A stretch of DNA of 52,868 nt from Flavobacteriaceae bacterium UBA5534. GTDB taxonomy: Bacteria; Bacteroidota; Bacteroidia; Flavobacteriales; Flavobacteriaceae. The translations under genes and the position numbers were made by a program. The DNA lies in NCBI GenBank assembly GCA_002426015.1, contig DINS01000004.1:264555-317422 (forward strand), read 5' to 3'. This document shows positions 18,901 to 27,048 of this stretch, in pieces (position 1 is the first letter of the stretch; the number at the start of each line of letters is the position of its first letter). The notes beneath the pieces were generated by a model. That model was given only the letters and a program-made list of their open reading frames with translations, made no database searches and was not told the DNA's origin.

Positions 18901-19052
18901 CAACAGACCAAGATATTGCTGTAAAAAATGAATTGACTGCTCAAATAAAAGTACAATTAGATACTTTTAATAAACTAATGAGTAATGAAATTACAGCGTT
19001 TAACGCTGCTTTCAATTCTAAAAATCTTAATTATTTATTTGTTGAAGATTAA
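15957..19052 (+). CDS. Secreted BNR/sortilin-like beta-propeller protein
   Basis: 1031 residues with a signal peptide (MRFSIIALTCFLFSITISETKAQ). Residues ~30 to ~750 carry about eleven Asp-box (BNR) motifs of the form S/TDGGKTW (for example TNDGGRTW, TDGGKTWKK, DDGGDTWKQ, TDYGKTWTK), giving a two-part VPS10/sortilin-type propeller. The C-terminal ~250 residues are partly helical (QFITDVNKTMDDAHKSIKKIRN) and may be a stalk. The family is often labelled glycosyl hydrolase, but no sialidase catalytic set is visible. Location is periplasmic or extracellular; no T9SS sorting domain is present. Its stop overlaps the hemJ start by one base. Confidence 0.85.
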   Translation: MRFSIIALTCFLFSITISETKAQTFSENQYNALEYRLLGPFRGGRSAAVTGVPNKPNLFYFGSTGGGIWKTNDGGRTWENISDGFFGGSIGAITVSKSDPNVIYVGGGEKTVRGNVSSGYGIWKSVDAGKTWTDAGLKNSRHVPRIAVDPTNHDIVFAGVLGNIYKPTQDRGVYKSTDGGKTWKKTLFANENSGVVDLLIDPTNPRILYASTWRVQRTPYSLSSGGEGSALWKSTDRGETWTEISTKKGFPEGTLGIIGVTVSPVNNQRVWAIVEHKDKGGLYRSDDGGDTWKQVNSERDLRQRAWYYARVYADTQNVDVVYVLNVRYHKSTDGGKTFDTYRTPHGDHHDLWIAPENPDRIIVGDDGGAQITYDGGETWSTYHNQPTSQFYRVTTDNHFPYRIYAAQQDNSTIRIPHRTDGWSISDDDWEETAGGESAHIAVDPKDDDIVYGGSYDGFLTRVNHKRGTVRAINVWPDNPMGHGAEGMKYRFQWNFPIVFSKHNPNRLYTFSQHVHVTENEGQSWTIVSPDLTRNDPEKLKSSGGPITQDNTSVEYYCTIFAAQESPLKEGLLWVGSDDGLIHVTQNGGKTWDNVTPKGMPEWMMINSVEPSAFDAGTCYVAGTKYKTGDFEPYLYKTTDYGKTWTKITNGINPEHFTRVVREDPKQKGLLYAGTETGMYISFNDGKNWQPFQLNLPIVPITDLAIKDNNLIVATQGRSLWIIDDLTVLHQLYKANANETMLFKPKDTYSMDGGGRAGSKTSGTNHPSGVITYFNLKEYDEKKDVISLTYFDRQGDTIKTFSTKNKKKDKLEVKKGMNQFVWDMTYDGAEELDGMILWWASLDGPQAIPGVYKVNLKVNDDVKSQSFTIVADPRAESTQADMEKQFQFITDVNKTMDDAHKSIKKIRNIRDQLTAFETQYKDNENVKDLLEKSKTLKEEFTKIEEALYQTQNRSGQDPLNFPIRLTNKLGHLNALVGMGDFAPTDQDIAVKNELTAQIKVQLDTFNKLMSNEITAFNAAFNSKNLNYLFVED

Positions 19053-19600
19053 TGGAATATTATAATTATATAAAGTCATTACATCTCATTTTTGTGATTA
19101 CTTGGTTTGCAGGATTATTTTACATACCAAGGCTATTTGTTTATCAAATTGAGGCATCTCATAAACCGTCTCCTGAAAAGGAAATATTAGGCAAGCAATT
19201 GAAATTGATGGCCAAACGTTTGTGGACTATCATTACCTGGCCGTCTGCAATTTTGGCAACTATTTTTGCAATTTGGTTACTTGTTTTACAGCCATTTTGG
19301 TTGCAACAACCTTGGATGCATGTGAAGTTAGCCTTTGTTGTGCTTCTTATAATTTATCAACTAAAAACACATCAATTTTATAATCAGTTGCAAAGGGATG
19401 AGGTTACTAAAACCTCTAATTTTATGCGACTATGGAATGAAGGCGCTACATTTATACTTTTCGCCGTCGTTTTTTTAGTGATATTAAAAAGTGCAATTAA
19501 TTGGCTGTTTGGCCTTATCGGGATTATAGTTTTAGGAATATTATTAATGCTTGGCTTTAAAATATATAAAAACATCAGAGCCAATAATCCAGACGCATAA
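19052..19600 (+). CDS. hemJ: Protoporphyrinogen IX oxidase, HemJ type
   Basis: 182 residues, an inner-membrane protein with about four to five helices. The N-terminal stretch IKSLHLIFVITWFAGLFYIPRLFVYQIEA is the HemJ/UPF0093 signature with its conserved His, and WTIITWPSAILATIF and WMHVKLAFVVLLIIYQ follow. HemJ oxidises protoporphyrinogen IX to protoporphyrin IX, the step before ferrochelatase, and replaces HemG/HemY in many bacteria. It is the only candidate for this step in the window. Related CopD-family annotation is common in databases. It is followed 48 bases later by a sensor kinase. Confidence 0.88.
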   Translation: MEYYNYIKSLHLIFVITWFAGLFYIPRLFVYQIEASHKPSPEKEILGKQLKLMAKRLWTIITWPSAILATIFAIWLLVLQPFWLQQPWMHVKLAFVVLLIIYQLKTHQFYNQLQRDEVTKTSNFMRLWNEGATFILFAVVFLVILKSAINWLFGLIGIIVLGILLMLGFKIYKNIRANNPDA

Positions 19601-19648
19601 ATGACTTGGCTTGATTATTGTGATATGTATCGCACTACAATTGTTTAA

Positions 19649-21103
19649 ATGAAATTAAGAAAACTGTCTTTAAGAGTTCGAATTTTTATAGCAATGATAC
19701 TATTGGTGTTAATAGCATCCATATTAATTGCTGGTGTAACTATCTATCAATATAATGAAGAAGCACACGATTACCATAAGGAACGTTTAGAGCGTAAAGA
19801 GGAAAATATTCGCAGGAGCATTGATTTTGTCATTAGAGAGACCACTTATCCAGTAACCACCGAGAAAGTACCATTAATTTTTAAGGATGAAATTCATAAA
19901 ATTGCTGACATCCACCAGTTACAGGTTAACTTATACGATTTAGAAGGAGGATTGCTCAAATCATCAAGAGCGACTATTGAAGAAGATTCCATCAGCAAAT
20001 GTTTGAGTGCAGATATTTTAAACGCTTTATACAACACAGCCGAACATCGATTTGTTAAAAAAACTGTTGAAAATGGAGAGACATTTCAATCATCATATAC
20101 CTATATAACCGATAAAAAATTTAAACCTCTAGCTATTTTAAACCTGCCCTATCTTGAAAATGATGACTTCCTAAACAAAGAGCTCAAAGAGTTTCTTGAA
20201 CGTTTGGGATACGCTTATGTTTTGATGCTGTTTATTGCCATTGCACTAGCGTATCTACTATCAAAATACATCACAAAATCACTCAAAACGATAAGCGATA
20301 AAATCAATGCGACGCGATTGGAAAAGCGCAACAAAAAAATTGATATAGAGTCGTCAAGTGAAGAAATTGCAACATTGGTCAATTCGTATAACAGCATGAT
20401 TGATGAACTTGAAGAAAGTGCAGTAAAATTGGCAACTAGTGAGAGAGAACAGGCATGGCGCGAAATGGCAAAACAGGTGGCTCACGAAATCAAAAACCCA
20501 TTAACTCCAATGCGTTTGAGCGTTCAAAATTTTCAACGCAAGTTTGACCCAGCTGATCCAAACATTCATCAAAAAGTAGATGAATACACTAAAACCTTGA
20601 TTCAGCAAATTGACACCATGAGTTCAATTGCATCGGCATTTTCAAACTTTGCAAAAATGCCAGCACAACAAAACGAAACACTCAATGTAGTTAATATCGT
20701 AAAGTTGGCTCTCGATATTTTTAGTGAAGATTATATTGTATTTTTTGCCGAAGAGGAAGAAATCATAGCCAAATTTGATAGAACACAACTCATTCGTGTG
20801 GTTACCAATTTGGTAAAAAATGCCATTCAGGCAATTCCAGATGATAGAGAGCCTAAAATTATGGTTAATGTAAAATCAGAAAAAGATAATGTTAATATTA
20901 TTGTCATCGATAATGGCAATGGTATTTCTGAAGAAAATAAGAATAAGGTTTTTGAACCAAAATTCACCACAAAAACCAGTGGTATGGGGCTTGGCCTTGC
21001 GATGGTTAGGAATATTGTAGAAACTTATAATGGAAGCATTACATTTACTTCAGATAAAGATGCTGGAACGGTTTTTAAAGTTACTTTCCCTAAAGAAAAT
21101 TAA
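19649..21103 (+). CDS. Sensor histidine kinase, NtrY-like, HAMP-containing
   Basis: 484 residues. A membrane segment (about 10-32), a ~155-residue periplasmic sensor part, a second membrane segment (about 188-209), a HAMP linker, the H-box MAKQVAHEIKNPLTPMRLSV, N-box RVVTNLVKNAIQAI, and G-boxes VIDNGNGIS and GMGLGLAMV make a complete kinase. The H-box with NPLTPMRLS is the NtrY type. No response regulator gene lies next to it, so its partner is elsewhere. It probably shares a transcript with hemJ and the downstream small protein (6-base gap). Confidence 0.92.
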   Translation: MKLRKLSLRVRIFIAMILLVLIASILIAGVTIYQYNEEAHDYHKERLERKEENIRRSIDFVIRETTYPVTTEKVPLIFKDEIHKIADIHQLQVNLYDLEGGLLKSSRATIEEDSISKCLSADILNALYNTAEHRFVKKTVENGETFQSSYTYITDKKFKPLAILNLPYLENDDFLNKELKEFLERLGYAYVLMLFIAIALAYLLSKYITKSLKTISDKINATRLEKRNKKIDIESSSEEIATLVNSYNSMIDELEESAVKLATSEREQAWREMAKQVAHEIKNPLTPMRLSVQNFQRKFDPADPNIHQKVDEYTKTLIQQIDTMSSIASAFSNFAKMPAQQNETLNVVNIVKLALDIFSEDYIVFFAEEEEIIAKFDRTQLIRVVTNLVKNAIQAIPDDREPKIMVNVKSEKDNVNIIVIDNGNGISEENKNKVFEPKFTTKTSGMGLGLAMVRNIVETYNGSITFTSDKDAGTVFKVTFPKEN

Positions 21104-21109
21104 ACACCA

Positions 21110-21535
21110 ATGAAACAGTCACTTATTATTTTAGTGTTTTTTATTTCTGTCAATATGATTGCCCAATCAGGGATTTATGTTTATGAACCCAATAATATCG
21201 ATGGCACTAAAATAAAATGGACACTCACATTAAAAGATGATGGGACGTTTTTGTATCATTTTTTACGAGACCTTTCTGCAATTTCAAAACCCAACACCGA
21301 AGAAAACTATTATGCAAAAGGAACTTGGAAAGCAGATGGAAAAATAGTTGTTTTATATACTAATCCATTAGATGATTTGAATGAACAATACACTTTAAAT
21401 TTAAACAACTCTAAAGCAAGATATATTGCCAAATCACCTAGAGATAAATTGGATAAAGTAGTTAAAACTGCCTTGCGTTTTTATGAATCGGAAACATTTC
21501 ATATTAAAGGCTTGGAACTTTTTAAAATTGAATAA
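21110..21535 (+). CDS. Small exported protein of unknown function
   Basis: 141 residues with a clear signal peptide (MKQSLIILVFFISVNMIAQS). The mature part reads as a small beta-rich domain (KIKWTLTLKDDGTFLYHF, YYAKGTWKADGKIVVLYT), similar in style to the NlpE-like or lipocalin-like periplasmic proteins seen in this group. No catalytic motif is visible. It lies 6 bases after the kinase gene and 40 before the enoyl-CoA hydratase gene. Confidence 0.65.
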   Translation: MKQSLIILVFFISVNMIAQSGIYVYEPNNIDGTKIKWTLTLKDDGTFLYHFLRDLSAISKPNTEENYYAKGTWKADGKIVVLYTNPLDDLNEQYTLNLNNSKARYIAKSPRDKLDKVVKTALRFYESETFHIKGLELFKIE

Positions 21536-21575
21536 GACTCCTTAAATTTAGGGATTAAGACTAAAACAAAGACCA

Positions 21576-22358
21576 ATGAAATATAATAACATACTATCAG
21601 AAACTGAAAGCGGAATCACTACGATCACCATCAATCGTCCGAACAAACTTAACGCCTTAAACAAAGCAACAATAGAAGAATTGCATAATGCTTTTAAAGA
21701 AGCCGATACTGATAAACACACACAGATTATTATTGTTACTGGAAGCGGAGAAAAAGCCTTTGTTGCAGGCGCTGATATCAGCGAATTTGCTGATTTTGAT
21801 GTTGAGAATGGTGGTAAATTGGCAGCTAAAGGTCAAGAATTATTATTCGATTTTGTCGAAAATTTATCAACTCCTGTGATTGCAGCGGTTAACGGTTTTG
21901 CACTTGGTGGAGGATTGGAATTAGCTATGGCTTGCCATTTTAGAATTGCAAGCGATAATGCTAAAATGGGCTTGCCAGAAGTGTCGCTTGGAGTGATTCC
22001 AGGTTATGGAGGCACACAGCGTTTGCCTCAATTGGTTGGTAAAGGTCGTGCCATGGAAATGGTCATGACAGCAGGTATGATAGATGCCAATACAGCAAAA
22101 GATTACGGATTGGTAAACCATGTAACTACACAAGAGGATTTATTAGAATTCTGTGAAAAAATAGCCAGTAAAATCATGCGAAATTCTCCAGTAGCAATAT
22201 CTGCAGCCATTAAAGCTGTCAATGCAAATTTTAAAGATGGCGTCGATGGTTATAAAGTAGAGATTGAGCAATTTGGTAAGTGTTTTGGTACCGAAGATTT
22301 TACTGAAGGCACCACAGCTTTTTTAGAAAAACGTAAAGCAGATTTCCCCGGAAAGTAA
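21576..22358 (+). CDS. Enoyl-CoA hydratase/isomerase family protein
   Basis: 260 residues of the crotonase fold. The oxyanion-hole segments are intact (GEKAFVAGADISEF and AVNGFALGGGLELAMACHFRIAS), and the acid/base Glu is in MGLPEVSLGVIPGYGGTQRLPQLVG. Hydration of trans-2-enoyl-CoA in fatty-acid oxidation or butyrate-type metabolism is the likely reaction. The second catalytic Glu is also likely present in the GGGLELA helix region (GGGLE). The substrate chain length is not visible. Confidence 0.93.
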   Translation: MKYNNILSETESGITTITINRPNKLNALNKATIEELHNAFKEADTDKHTQIIIVTGSGEKAFVAGADISEFADFDVENGGKLAAKGQELLFDFVENLSTPVIAAVNGFALGGGLELAMACHFRIASDNAKMGLPEVSLGVIPGYGGTQRLPQLVGKGRAMEMVMTAGMIDANTAKDYGLVNHVTTQEDLLEFCEKIASKIMRNSPVAISAAIKAVNANFKDGVDGYKVEIEQFGKCFGTEDFTEGTTAFLEKRKADFPGK

Positions 22359-22478
22359 TAGACGATTTTTCTTTCAAAATTTGTTTACAACCAGTTTTCA
22401 TTTTAACAGTATTAAAACTCATAATTAATTAATTTTAAGGAGTAGATTTTCAATTATTACCTTTTAAATTTTAGTATT

Positions 22479-23552
22479 ATGAACCCAAATCCTGCCATAA
22501 AAGGTCGTGGAGCACAACTCAACACACCTAATCGATTCTTCGAATTAAGTCACGAAATGCGCGACGATTTCTTGGAATATTGTGCCATAGAAGGTGAAGA
22601 AGCAGATAAAAACAAGACACTTTATCTCGAAGTGTTTCCTAAAACCATTGTCAATAAAGTTGACAGTCCAGATGTTGGTATGATGTATTCTATGAATATG
22701 TATCAAGGCTGTGAGCATGGTTGTATTTATTGTTATGCACGCAATAGTCATGAGTTTTGGGGTTATAGTGCAGGCTTGGATTTTGAGCGACGTATTTTGG
22801 TTAAAAAAGAGGCTCCAAAATTACTCGAAGAATTATTAAAAAAGAAAAGTTGGCAAGCACATCCAATTGTGATGTCTGGCAATACAGATTGTTACCAACC
22901 AGCCGAACAAAAATTCAAAATAACAAGACACTGTTTAGAGGTGTTTTTAAAATATAAGCACCCAGTTGCTATAATTACAAAAAATGCTTTGATTCTTCGA
23001 GATTTAGATGTTTTAAAAGAGCTTGCCAAAGACAATTTAATAAATGTAAATGTTTCTATTACCTCGCTTTCTGAAGATACTCGTCGAGTTTTAGAGCCTC
23101 GTACTGCAACCATAAAAAAAAGATTAGAAACCGTAAAAATATTAAGCGAAAACGGAATACCAGTAAATGTAATGTTAGCTCCAATAATTCCATCAATTAA
23201 TAGCCATGAAATATTACCATTGGCAAAGACCGTTTCTGAAGCTGGAGCCTTGAGTATTGCTCACACTATTGTGAGGCTTAATGGTGCAATAGGAGAAATA
23301 TTTACCGATTGGATTAAGAAAACGATGCCAGATAGAGCTGACAAAGTATTGCACCAAATAGAAAGTTGCCATGGAGGAAACTTAAATGATTCTCGGTTCG
23401 GAACGCGTATGCGTGGCGAAGGTGAAATTGCAAAACAAATCAACGATTTGGTAAAATTGGCTAGATTAAAATATTTTAAGGGAAAATCTATGCCAAAACT
23501 TAACACAACGCTACACGAACCTTATAAAGATGGTCAGCTAAAATTCTTCTAA
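22479..23552 (+). CDS. PA0069-family radical SAM protein (SplB-like)
   Basis: 357 residues. The radical SAM cluster motif is CEHGCIYCYAR (CxxxCxxC) in MYQGCEHGCIYCYARNSHEF. The order of later motifs (VMSGNTDCYQPAEQKFKITR, VAIITKNALILRD, INVNVSITSLSEDTRRVLEPRTA) matches the widespread PA0069 family, which is related to spore photoproduct lyase but is found in non-sporulating bacteria. The reaction is unknown. A G-rich/C-rich hairpin follows the stop. Confidence 0.9.
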   Translation: MNPNPAIKGRGAQLNTPNRFFELSHEMRDDFLEYCAIEGEEADKNKTLYLEVFPKTIVNKVDSPDVGMMYSMNMYQGCEHGCIYCYARNSHEFWGYSAGLDFERRILVKKEAPKLLEELLKKKSWQAHPIVMSGNTDCYQPAEQKFKITRHCLEVFLKYKHPVAIITKNALILRDLDVLKELAKDNLINVNVSITSLSEDTRRVLEPRTATIKKRLETVKILSENGIPVNVMLAPIIPSINSHEILPLAKTVSEAGALSIAHTIVRLNGAIGEIFTDWIKKTMPDRADKVLHQIESCHGGNLNDSRFGTRMRGEGEIAKQINDLVKLARLKYFKGKSMPKLNTTLHEPYKDGQLKFF

Positions 23553-23556
23553 TAAA

Positions 23557-23588
23557 AAAGGGAGACTTATATAAAAAAGCCTCCCTTT
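23557..23588 (+). terminator. Intrinsic terminator after the radical SAM gene
   Basis: AAAGGGAG at 23557-23564 pairs with CTCCCTTT at 23581-23588, with an inner CTT/AAG extension. It lies between convergent genes ending at 23552 and 23616. Confidence 0.6.
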
Positions 23589-23615
23589 ACCAACACACTT
23601 TACAAACATCTTTTT

Positions 23616-24221
23616 TTAGAAACTAAAAGTTTCACTAAAAGTTCTATCATCTACTTTCATTATAATGGTATAATCCCCTTTTTTATCTTTTAAAAACGAA
23701 TAAACACGTTCTACTATGGATGTATTCTCAATATTTTCTGAAAAAATTAGCTCATCATTTGAAAACCCATCGTCAGAATTGTAATAAATCTGAACTGTTA
23801 ATGGCTTGTTGTCAATAGACAGCCTAGAGAGTAAAATTTTATGGTCTTTGAATCTTACAAACGGCTTGAAAAAGTGAACTTCTCTTTCTTTTATAAATTC
23901 AACGTTTCCAAAAGAGACAGTAAAAGGAATGATTTGAGTTTCTAGTTCTTTTTCTAACTCAAAAAAGTAATTTCCATTTGGAAGCGTGGTCAAATCAAAT
24001 TCTTTATGGTAAGTTCCCGATTTTTTGATTTGTTCTTTATATAGAATAATACCATATACATCTTTTATCAACAACTGTTGTCCTTGTTTTACAATGTTTA
24101 GTGACAATACAGTTTTCTTAATATCATTTTTTATTTCTAAAAATGAAAGGTCTGTTGCATAACTTATCATAGTTGCCAACAAGGTTACTAATAGTATGCC
24201 TTTTTTAAATTCTTTTTTCAT
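23616..24221 (-). CDS. Exported protein of unknown function
   Basis: 201 residues with an N-terminal signal segment (about 8-22, ending ISYA). The rest is beta-rich: an Ig-like pattern KDVYGIILYKEQIKKSGTYHKEFDLTTLPNGNYFFELEKE resembles the fold of sorting-domain proteins, but no sorting domain is at the C-terminus. It ends in another short beta pattern (KKGDYTIIMKVDDRTFSETFSF). No catalytic motif. Not recognised as a named family. It lies back to back with the AraC gene at 24423, with a 200-base spacer. Confidence 0.65.
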   Translation of the reverse strand: MKKEFKKGILLVTLLATMISYATDLSFLEIKNDIKKTVLSLNIVKQGQQLLIKDVYGIILYKEQIKKSGTYHKEFDLTTLPNGNYFFELEKELETQIIPFTVSFGNVEFIKEREVHFFKPFVRFKDHKILLSRLSIDNKPLTVQIYYNSDDGFSNDELIFSENIENTSIVERVYSFLKDKKGDYTIIMKVDDRTFSETFSF

Positions 24222-24422
24222 GATTTGGTTTTTTAAAGATTACATGGCAAATGTATAACCATTACAATCTTTAAAAAACATCTTATTTATCCTATTTGTA
24301 TAGATAATTAACCTTATAAAAAGTTAATATGGTACATATTGTTAATTTAGCATATAATAATGGTAAATTTGCACATATTTTGCACTTGTATTAATAGTAA
24401 TTTTGAATCAAATTAAAACCTC

Positions 24423-25301
24423 ATGCTTAATATTAAACCAACTTTTGAAAAAGTTAGTACAAGTTTTGGGAGTTCACTCTTGGTTAAGAAGCATACTGAA
24501 GCCGAAACCAGAAAAAAGAAGAATGCTTTTTGGCACTTTCACCCTGAAATAGAATTAGTTTACGTCAATAAAGGCCAGGGGAAAAGACATATTGGAAATC
24601 ACCTATCTTATTTTAATAATAGTCAGCTTATTTTGCTTGGCTCCAATCTTCCGCATAACGGTTTTACAGATAGGCTTACTAGTAATGGTTCTGAAACTTT
24701 AATACAATTCAAACCAGATTTTTTAGGTGATACCTTTTTTGACACGCCAGAAGTTCATGATATTGTTCAACTTTTTGAAAGAGGAAAAAAAGGAATACTT
24801 TTTAAACCTGAAACAAAAAAACTAGTAGGCCCCAAAATAGAAAGTCTTATTGAGTATGAAGGCTTTGAAAGAATTATAAGGTTATTAGACATTCTCAATG
24901 ATTTGTCCAAATCTGAAGATTATATATTGCTAAATGCAGATGGCTATGCTTTTGAAACCAAATTGCAGGACAGTACTAAAATTGATATTATTTATAAACA
25001 TATCAATAACAATTTTAAAAACCATATCAGTTTAGAAGAAATAGCCGATAAAGTAAGTATGACTGTGCCAGCTTTTTGTAGGTATTTTAAGAAAGCTACA
25101 GGAAAAACATTTACCAAATTGGTGAACGAGTATCGTGTGGTTCATGCTACAAAATTGTTGTCAGAAAGCCAAATGTCAATTACAGATATTTGTTTTGAGT
25201 GCGGATTTAATAATTTTTCACACTTTAATAAACTTTTCAACGAGTTTACTGGGAAAAGCGCCTCCTCTTATAGAAATACCATGAAGCAAATGGTGCAATA
25301 A
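24423..25301 (+). CDS. AraC-family regulator with N-terminal cupin
   Basis: 292 residues. The N-terminal half is a cupin sensor (FWHFHPEIELVYVNKGQGKRHIGNHL, GSNLPHNGF), and the C-terminal double HTH is complete (HISLEEIADKVSMTVPAFCRYFKKATGKTFTKLVNEYRV, then MSITDICFECGFNNFSHFNKLFNEFTG). The cupin layout suggests sensing of a sugar or small organic ligand. No sugar operon is adjacent. Upstream, at 24307-24328, an inverted repeat ATTAAC/GTTAAT with a 10-base spacer is a possible operator. Confidence 0.92.
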   Translation: MLNIKPTFEKVSTSFGSSLLVKKHTEAETRKKKNAFWHFHPEIELVYVNKGQGKRHIGNHLSYFNNSQLILLGSNLPHNGFTDRLTSNGSETLIQFKPDFLGDTFFDTPEVHDIVQLFERGKKGILFKPETKKLVGPKIESLIEYEGFERIIRLLDILNDLSKSEDYILLNADGYAFETKLQDSTKIDIIYKHINNNFKNHISLEEIADKVSMTVPAFCRYFKKATGKTFTKLVNEYRVVHATKLLSESQMSITDICFECGFNNFSHFNKLFNEFTGKSASSYRNTMKQMVQ

Positions 25302-25302
25302 T

Positions 25303-25956
25303 TTATTTTTTCCCATCCCATTCAGCATAAAATTGTTCTAAATACAATTCCATAAACTTATGTCGTTTTTCAGCAATTTGTTTTCCAGTTTTAGTGTTCA
25401 TTTTACCTTTTAACAACAATAACTTCTCATAAAAATGATTGATTGTTGGAGCAGTTGAAGCTTTGTATTCTTCTTTGCTCATATTTAGGTTGGGCTTAAT
25501 ATCTGGATCAAATAGTGTTCTGTTTTTAAAGCCACCATAATTAAATGTTCTTGCAATACCAATAGCACCAAGCGCGTCTAATCGGTCTGCATCTTGTATA
25601 ACATCAAGTTCTGGAGACTTAAATTTTTGAATTTCGTTTCCTCCTTTAAAAGAGATGTTTTCAATGATTTTTATAACATGCTCAATAGCTTTACTATCTA
25701 CATTAATATTAAATAAAAACTCACGAGCTACTTTTGGACCAACAGTTTCGTCTCCATGATGAAATTTGCTATCAGCGATATCATGTAATAAAGCACCAAG
25801 CTGAACAATAAAAACATCTACATTTTCATTTTTTGAAATGAGCAATGAATTTTTATACACTCTTTCAATATGAAACCAATCGTGTCCTCCTTCGGCATTA
25901 GCAAGTTGTTCTTTTACAAAAGCTATGGTTTTAGTAATTTGATCTTTTGAAGTCAA
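25303..25956 (-). CDS. HD-domain phosphohydrolase
   Basis: 217 residues. The HD metal site is visible as HDWFHIERV (first His), the HD pair in ALLHDIADSKFHHGDE, and a later Asp in VIQDADRLDALGAIGIARTF. This layout is that of the YedJ-like single-domain HD hydrolases, which act on nucleotides or similar phosphoesters. The stop is one base from the stop of the convergent AraC gene. Substrate unknown. Confidence 0.9.
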   Translation of the reverse strand: MTSKDQITKTIAFVKEQLANAEGGHDWFHIERVYKNSLLISKNENVDVFIVQLGALLHDIADSKFHHGDETVGPKVAREFLFNINVDSKAIEHVIKIIENISFKGGNEIQKFKSPELDVIQDADRLDALGAIGIARTFNYGGFKNRTLFDPDIKPNLNMSKEEYKASTAPTINHFYEKLLLLKGKMNTKTGKQIAEKRHKFMELYLEQFYAEWDGKK

Positions 25957-25974
25957 TTAAAGTGTATACTTGAA

Positions 25975-26033
25975 TGTCAGGTTGAGCGTAGTGGAAACCT
26001 AAAATTAAGTTCTCGACTACGCTCGAACGGACA
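25975..26033. repeat. REP-like inverted repeat typical of Flavobacteriaceae
   Basis: The left arm starting TGTCAGGTTGAGCGTAGT and the right arm (reverse complement TGTCCGTTCGAGCGTAGT) match over about 26 bases with several mismatches, around a short centre. The GAGCGTAGT core is perfect. From memory, elements with GAGCGCAGTCGA arms are scattered in intergenic spaces of many Flavobacteriaceae genomes. It sits between two leftward genes (25303-25956 and 26049-27038) and may also form a transcript hairpin. Confidence 0.7.
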
Positions 26034-26048
26034 ATAAATTAATATTTT

Positions 26049-27038
26049 CTACCTTAAAACAGCAGGTTCAACCCATTTAAACTGGTATGAGTTTTCAGGA
26101 ATTTTCATTCGTTCTGATAAACGTCTCATACGATCAGGTAATTTCATTAAATAATCACGTGCTTTCTCTGCTTCATCAGACAGGTTTGTGATGTTTGCTA
26201 TTTCCCAACGCTTGATGAGTTTTTCTAAAATATCAACATAATCAGCCGATGTGTAAACACCAATACGTTGCGCTGTATTTGAAAACTCTTCAAAAGCAGT
26301 ACTTATTTTATCACCAGATTCTCTTAAAAAATGTGCTGGCATTGTGATTTTTTGCTTCATCATATATTGAAAAGCCATCATCATCTGACTAGGATCAACA
26401 GCAAAAATACGCTCCACAAACTCTGAATATGCATGATGATGACGCATCTCATCACCAGAAATTATATTACACATTTTAAAGAGCTGTTTATTGCCTCTTT
26501 CTTTGGCCATTTTTGCTACTCGGTTGTGCGAAATATAAGTTGCTAATTCTTGAAAACTTGTATAGATAAAGTTTTTATAAGGATCTTTATCTGTTCCAAT
26601 ATCAAAACCATCAGCGATTAAATGTTGTGTGGTTTTTTCAATTTCTTTCATGTTTACACGACCAGATAGGTACAAATACTTATTGAGCACGTCACCATGT
26701 CTGTTTTCTTCACCAGTCCAATGTCTGACCCATTTTCCCCAAGAATTTCTTCCAACTTGGTCAACACCCTCTACATCCATTAACCATGACTCATAGGTTG
26801 GTAAGGCTTCTTCGGTGATCATGTCACCAACCAAAACCACCCAAAAATCATAAGGCAATTCTTTGGCTAATTCTCTGATTTCTGTTACTTCTTCAAAGAA
26901 ATTATCACCTTCCGAATTTGGTAAAAAATCGGTTGGTTGCCATATTTTATCTACAGGAATAAGATATTTTTCTATTAAGGAATCGACGTCTTTTTCCAGA
27001 TGCTGCATCACTTCCAGTCTCACATTTTTTAACGACAT
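26049..27038 (-). CDS. Soluble acyl-ACP desaturase (plant type)
   Basis: 329 residues. The di-iron ligands are visible in two motifs: EENRH at 110-114 and DEMRHH at 196-201, with further ligand Glu in ITEEALP (about 76) and FQELAT (about 164). This is the soluble ferritin-like desaturase (stearoyl-ACP delta-9 type), distinct from membrane desaturases. It introduces a double bond in acyl-ACP and so controls membrane fluidity. It is downstream of a plsC-like acyltransferase gene on the same strand with a 10-base gap. Confidence 0.93.
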   Translation of the reverse strand: MSLKNVRLEVMQHLEKDVDSLIEKYLIPVDKIWQPTDFLPNSEGDNFFEEVTEIRELAKELPYDFWVVLVGDMITEEALPTYESWLMDVEGVDQVGRNSWGKWVRHWTGEENRHGDVLNKYLYLSGRVNMKEIEKTTQHLIADGFDIGTDKDPYKNFIYTSFQELATYISHNRVAKMAKERGNKQLFKMCNIISGDEMRHHHAYSEFVERIFAVDPSQMMMAFQYMMKQKITMPAHFLRESGDKISTAFEEFSNTAQRIGVYTSADYVDILEKLIKRWEIANITNLSDEAEKARDYLMKLPDRMRRLSERMKIPENSYQFKWVEPAVLR

Positions 27039-27048
27039 TGTTCTCGGT

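Noticed and set aside
22545..22751. Antisense ORF in the radical SAM gene
   Set aside because: Low-complexity antisense reading of a clear gene.
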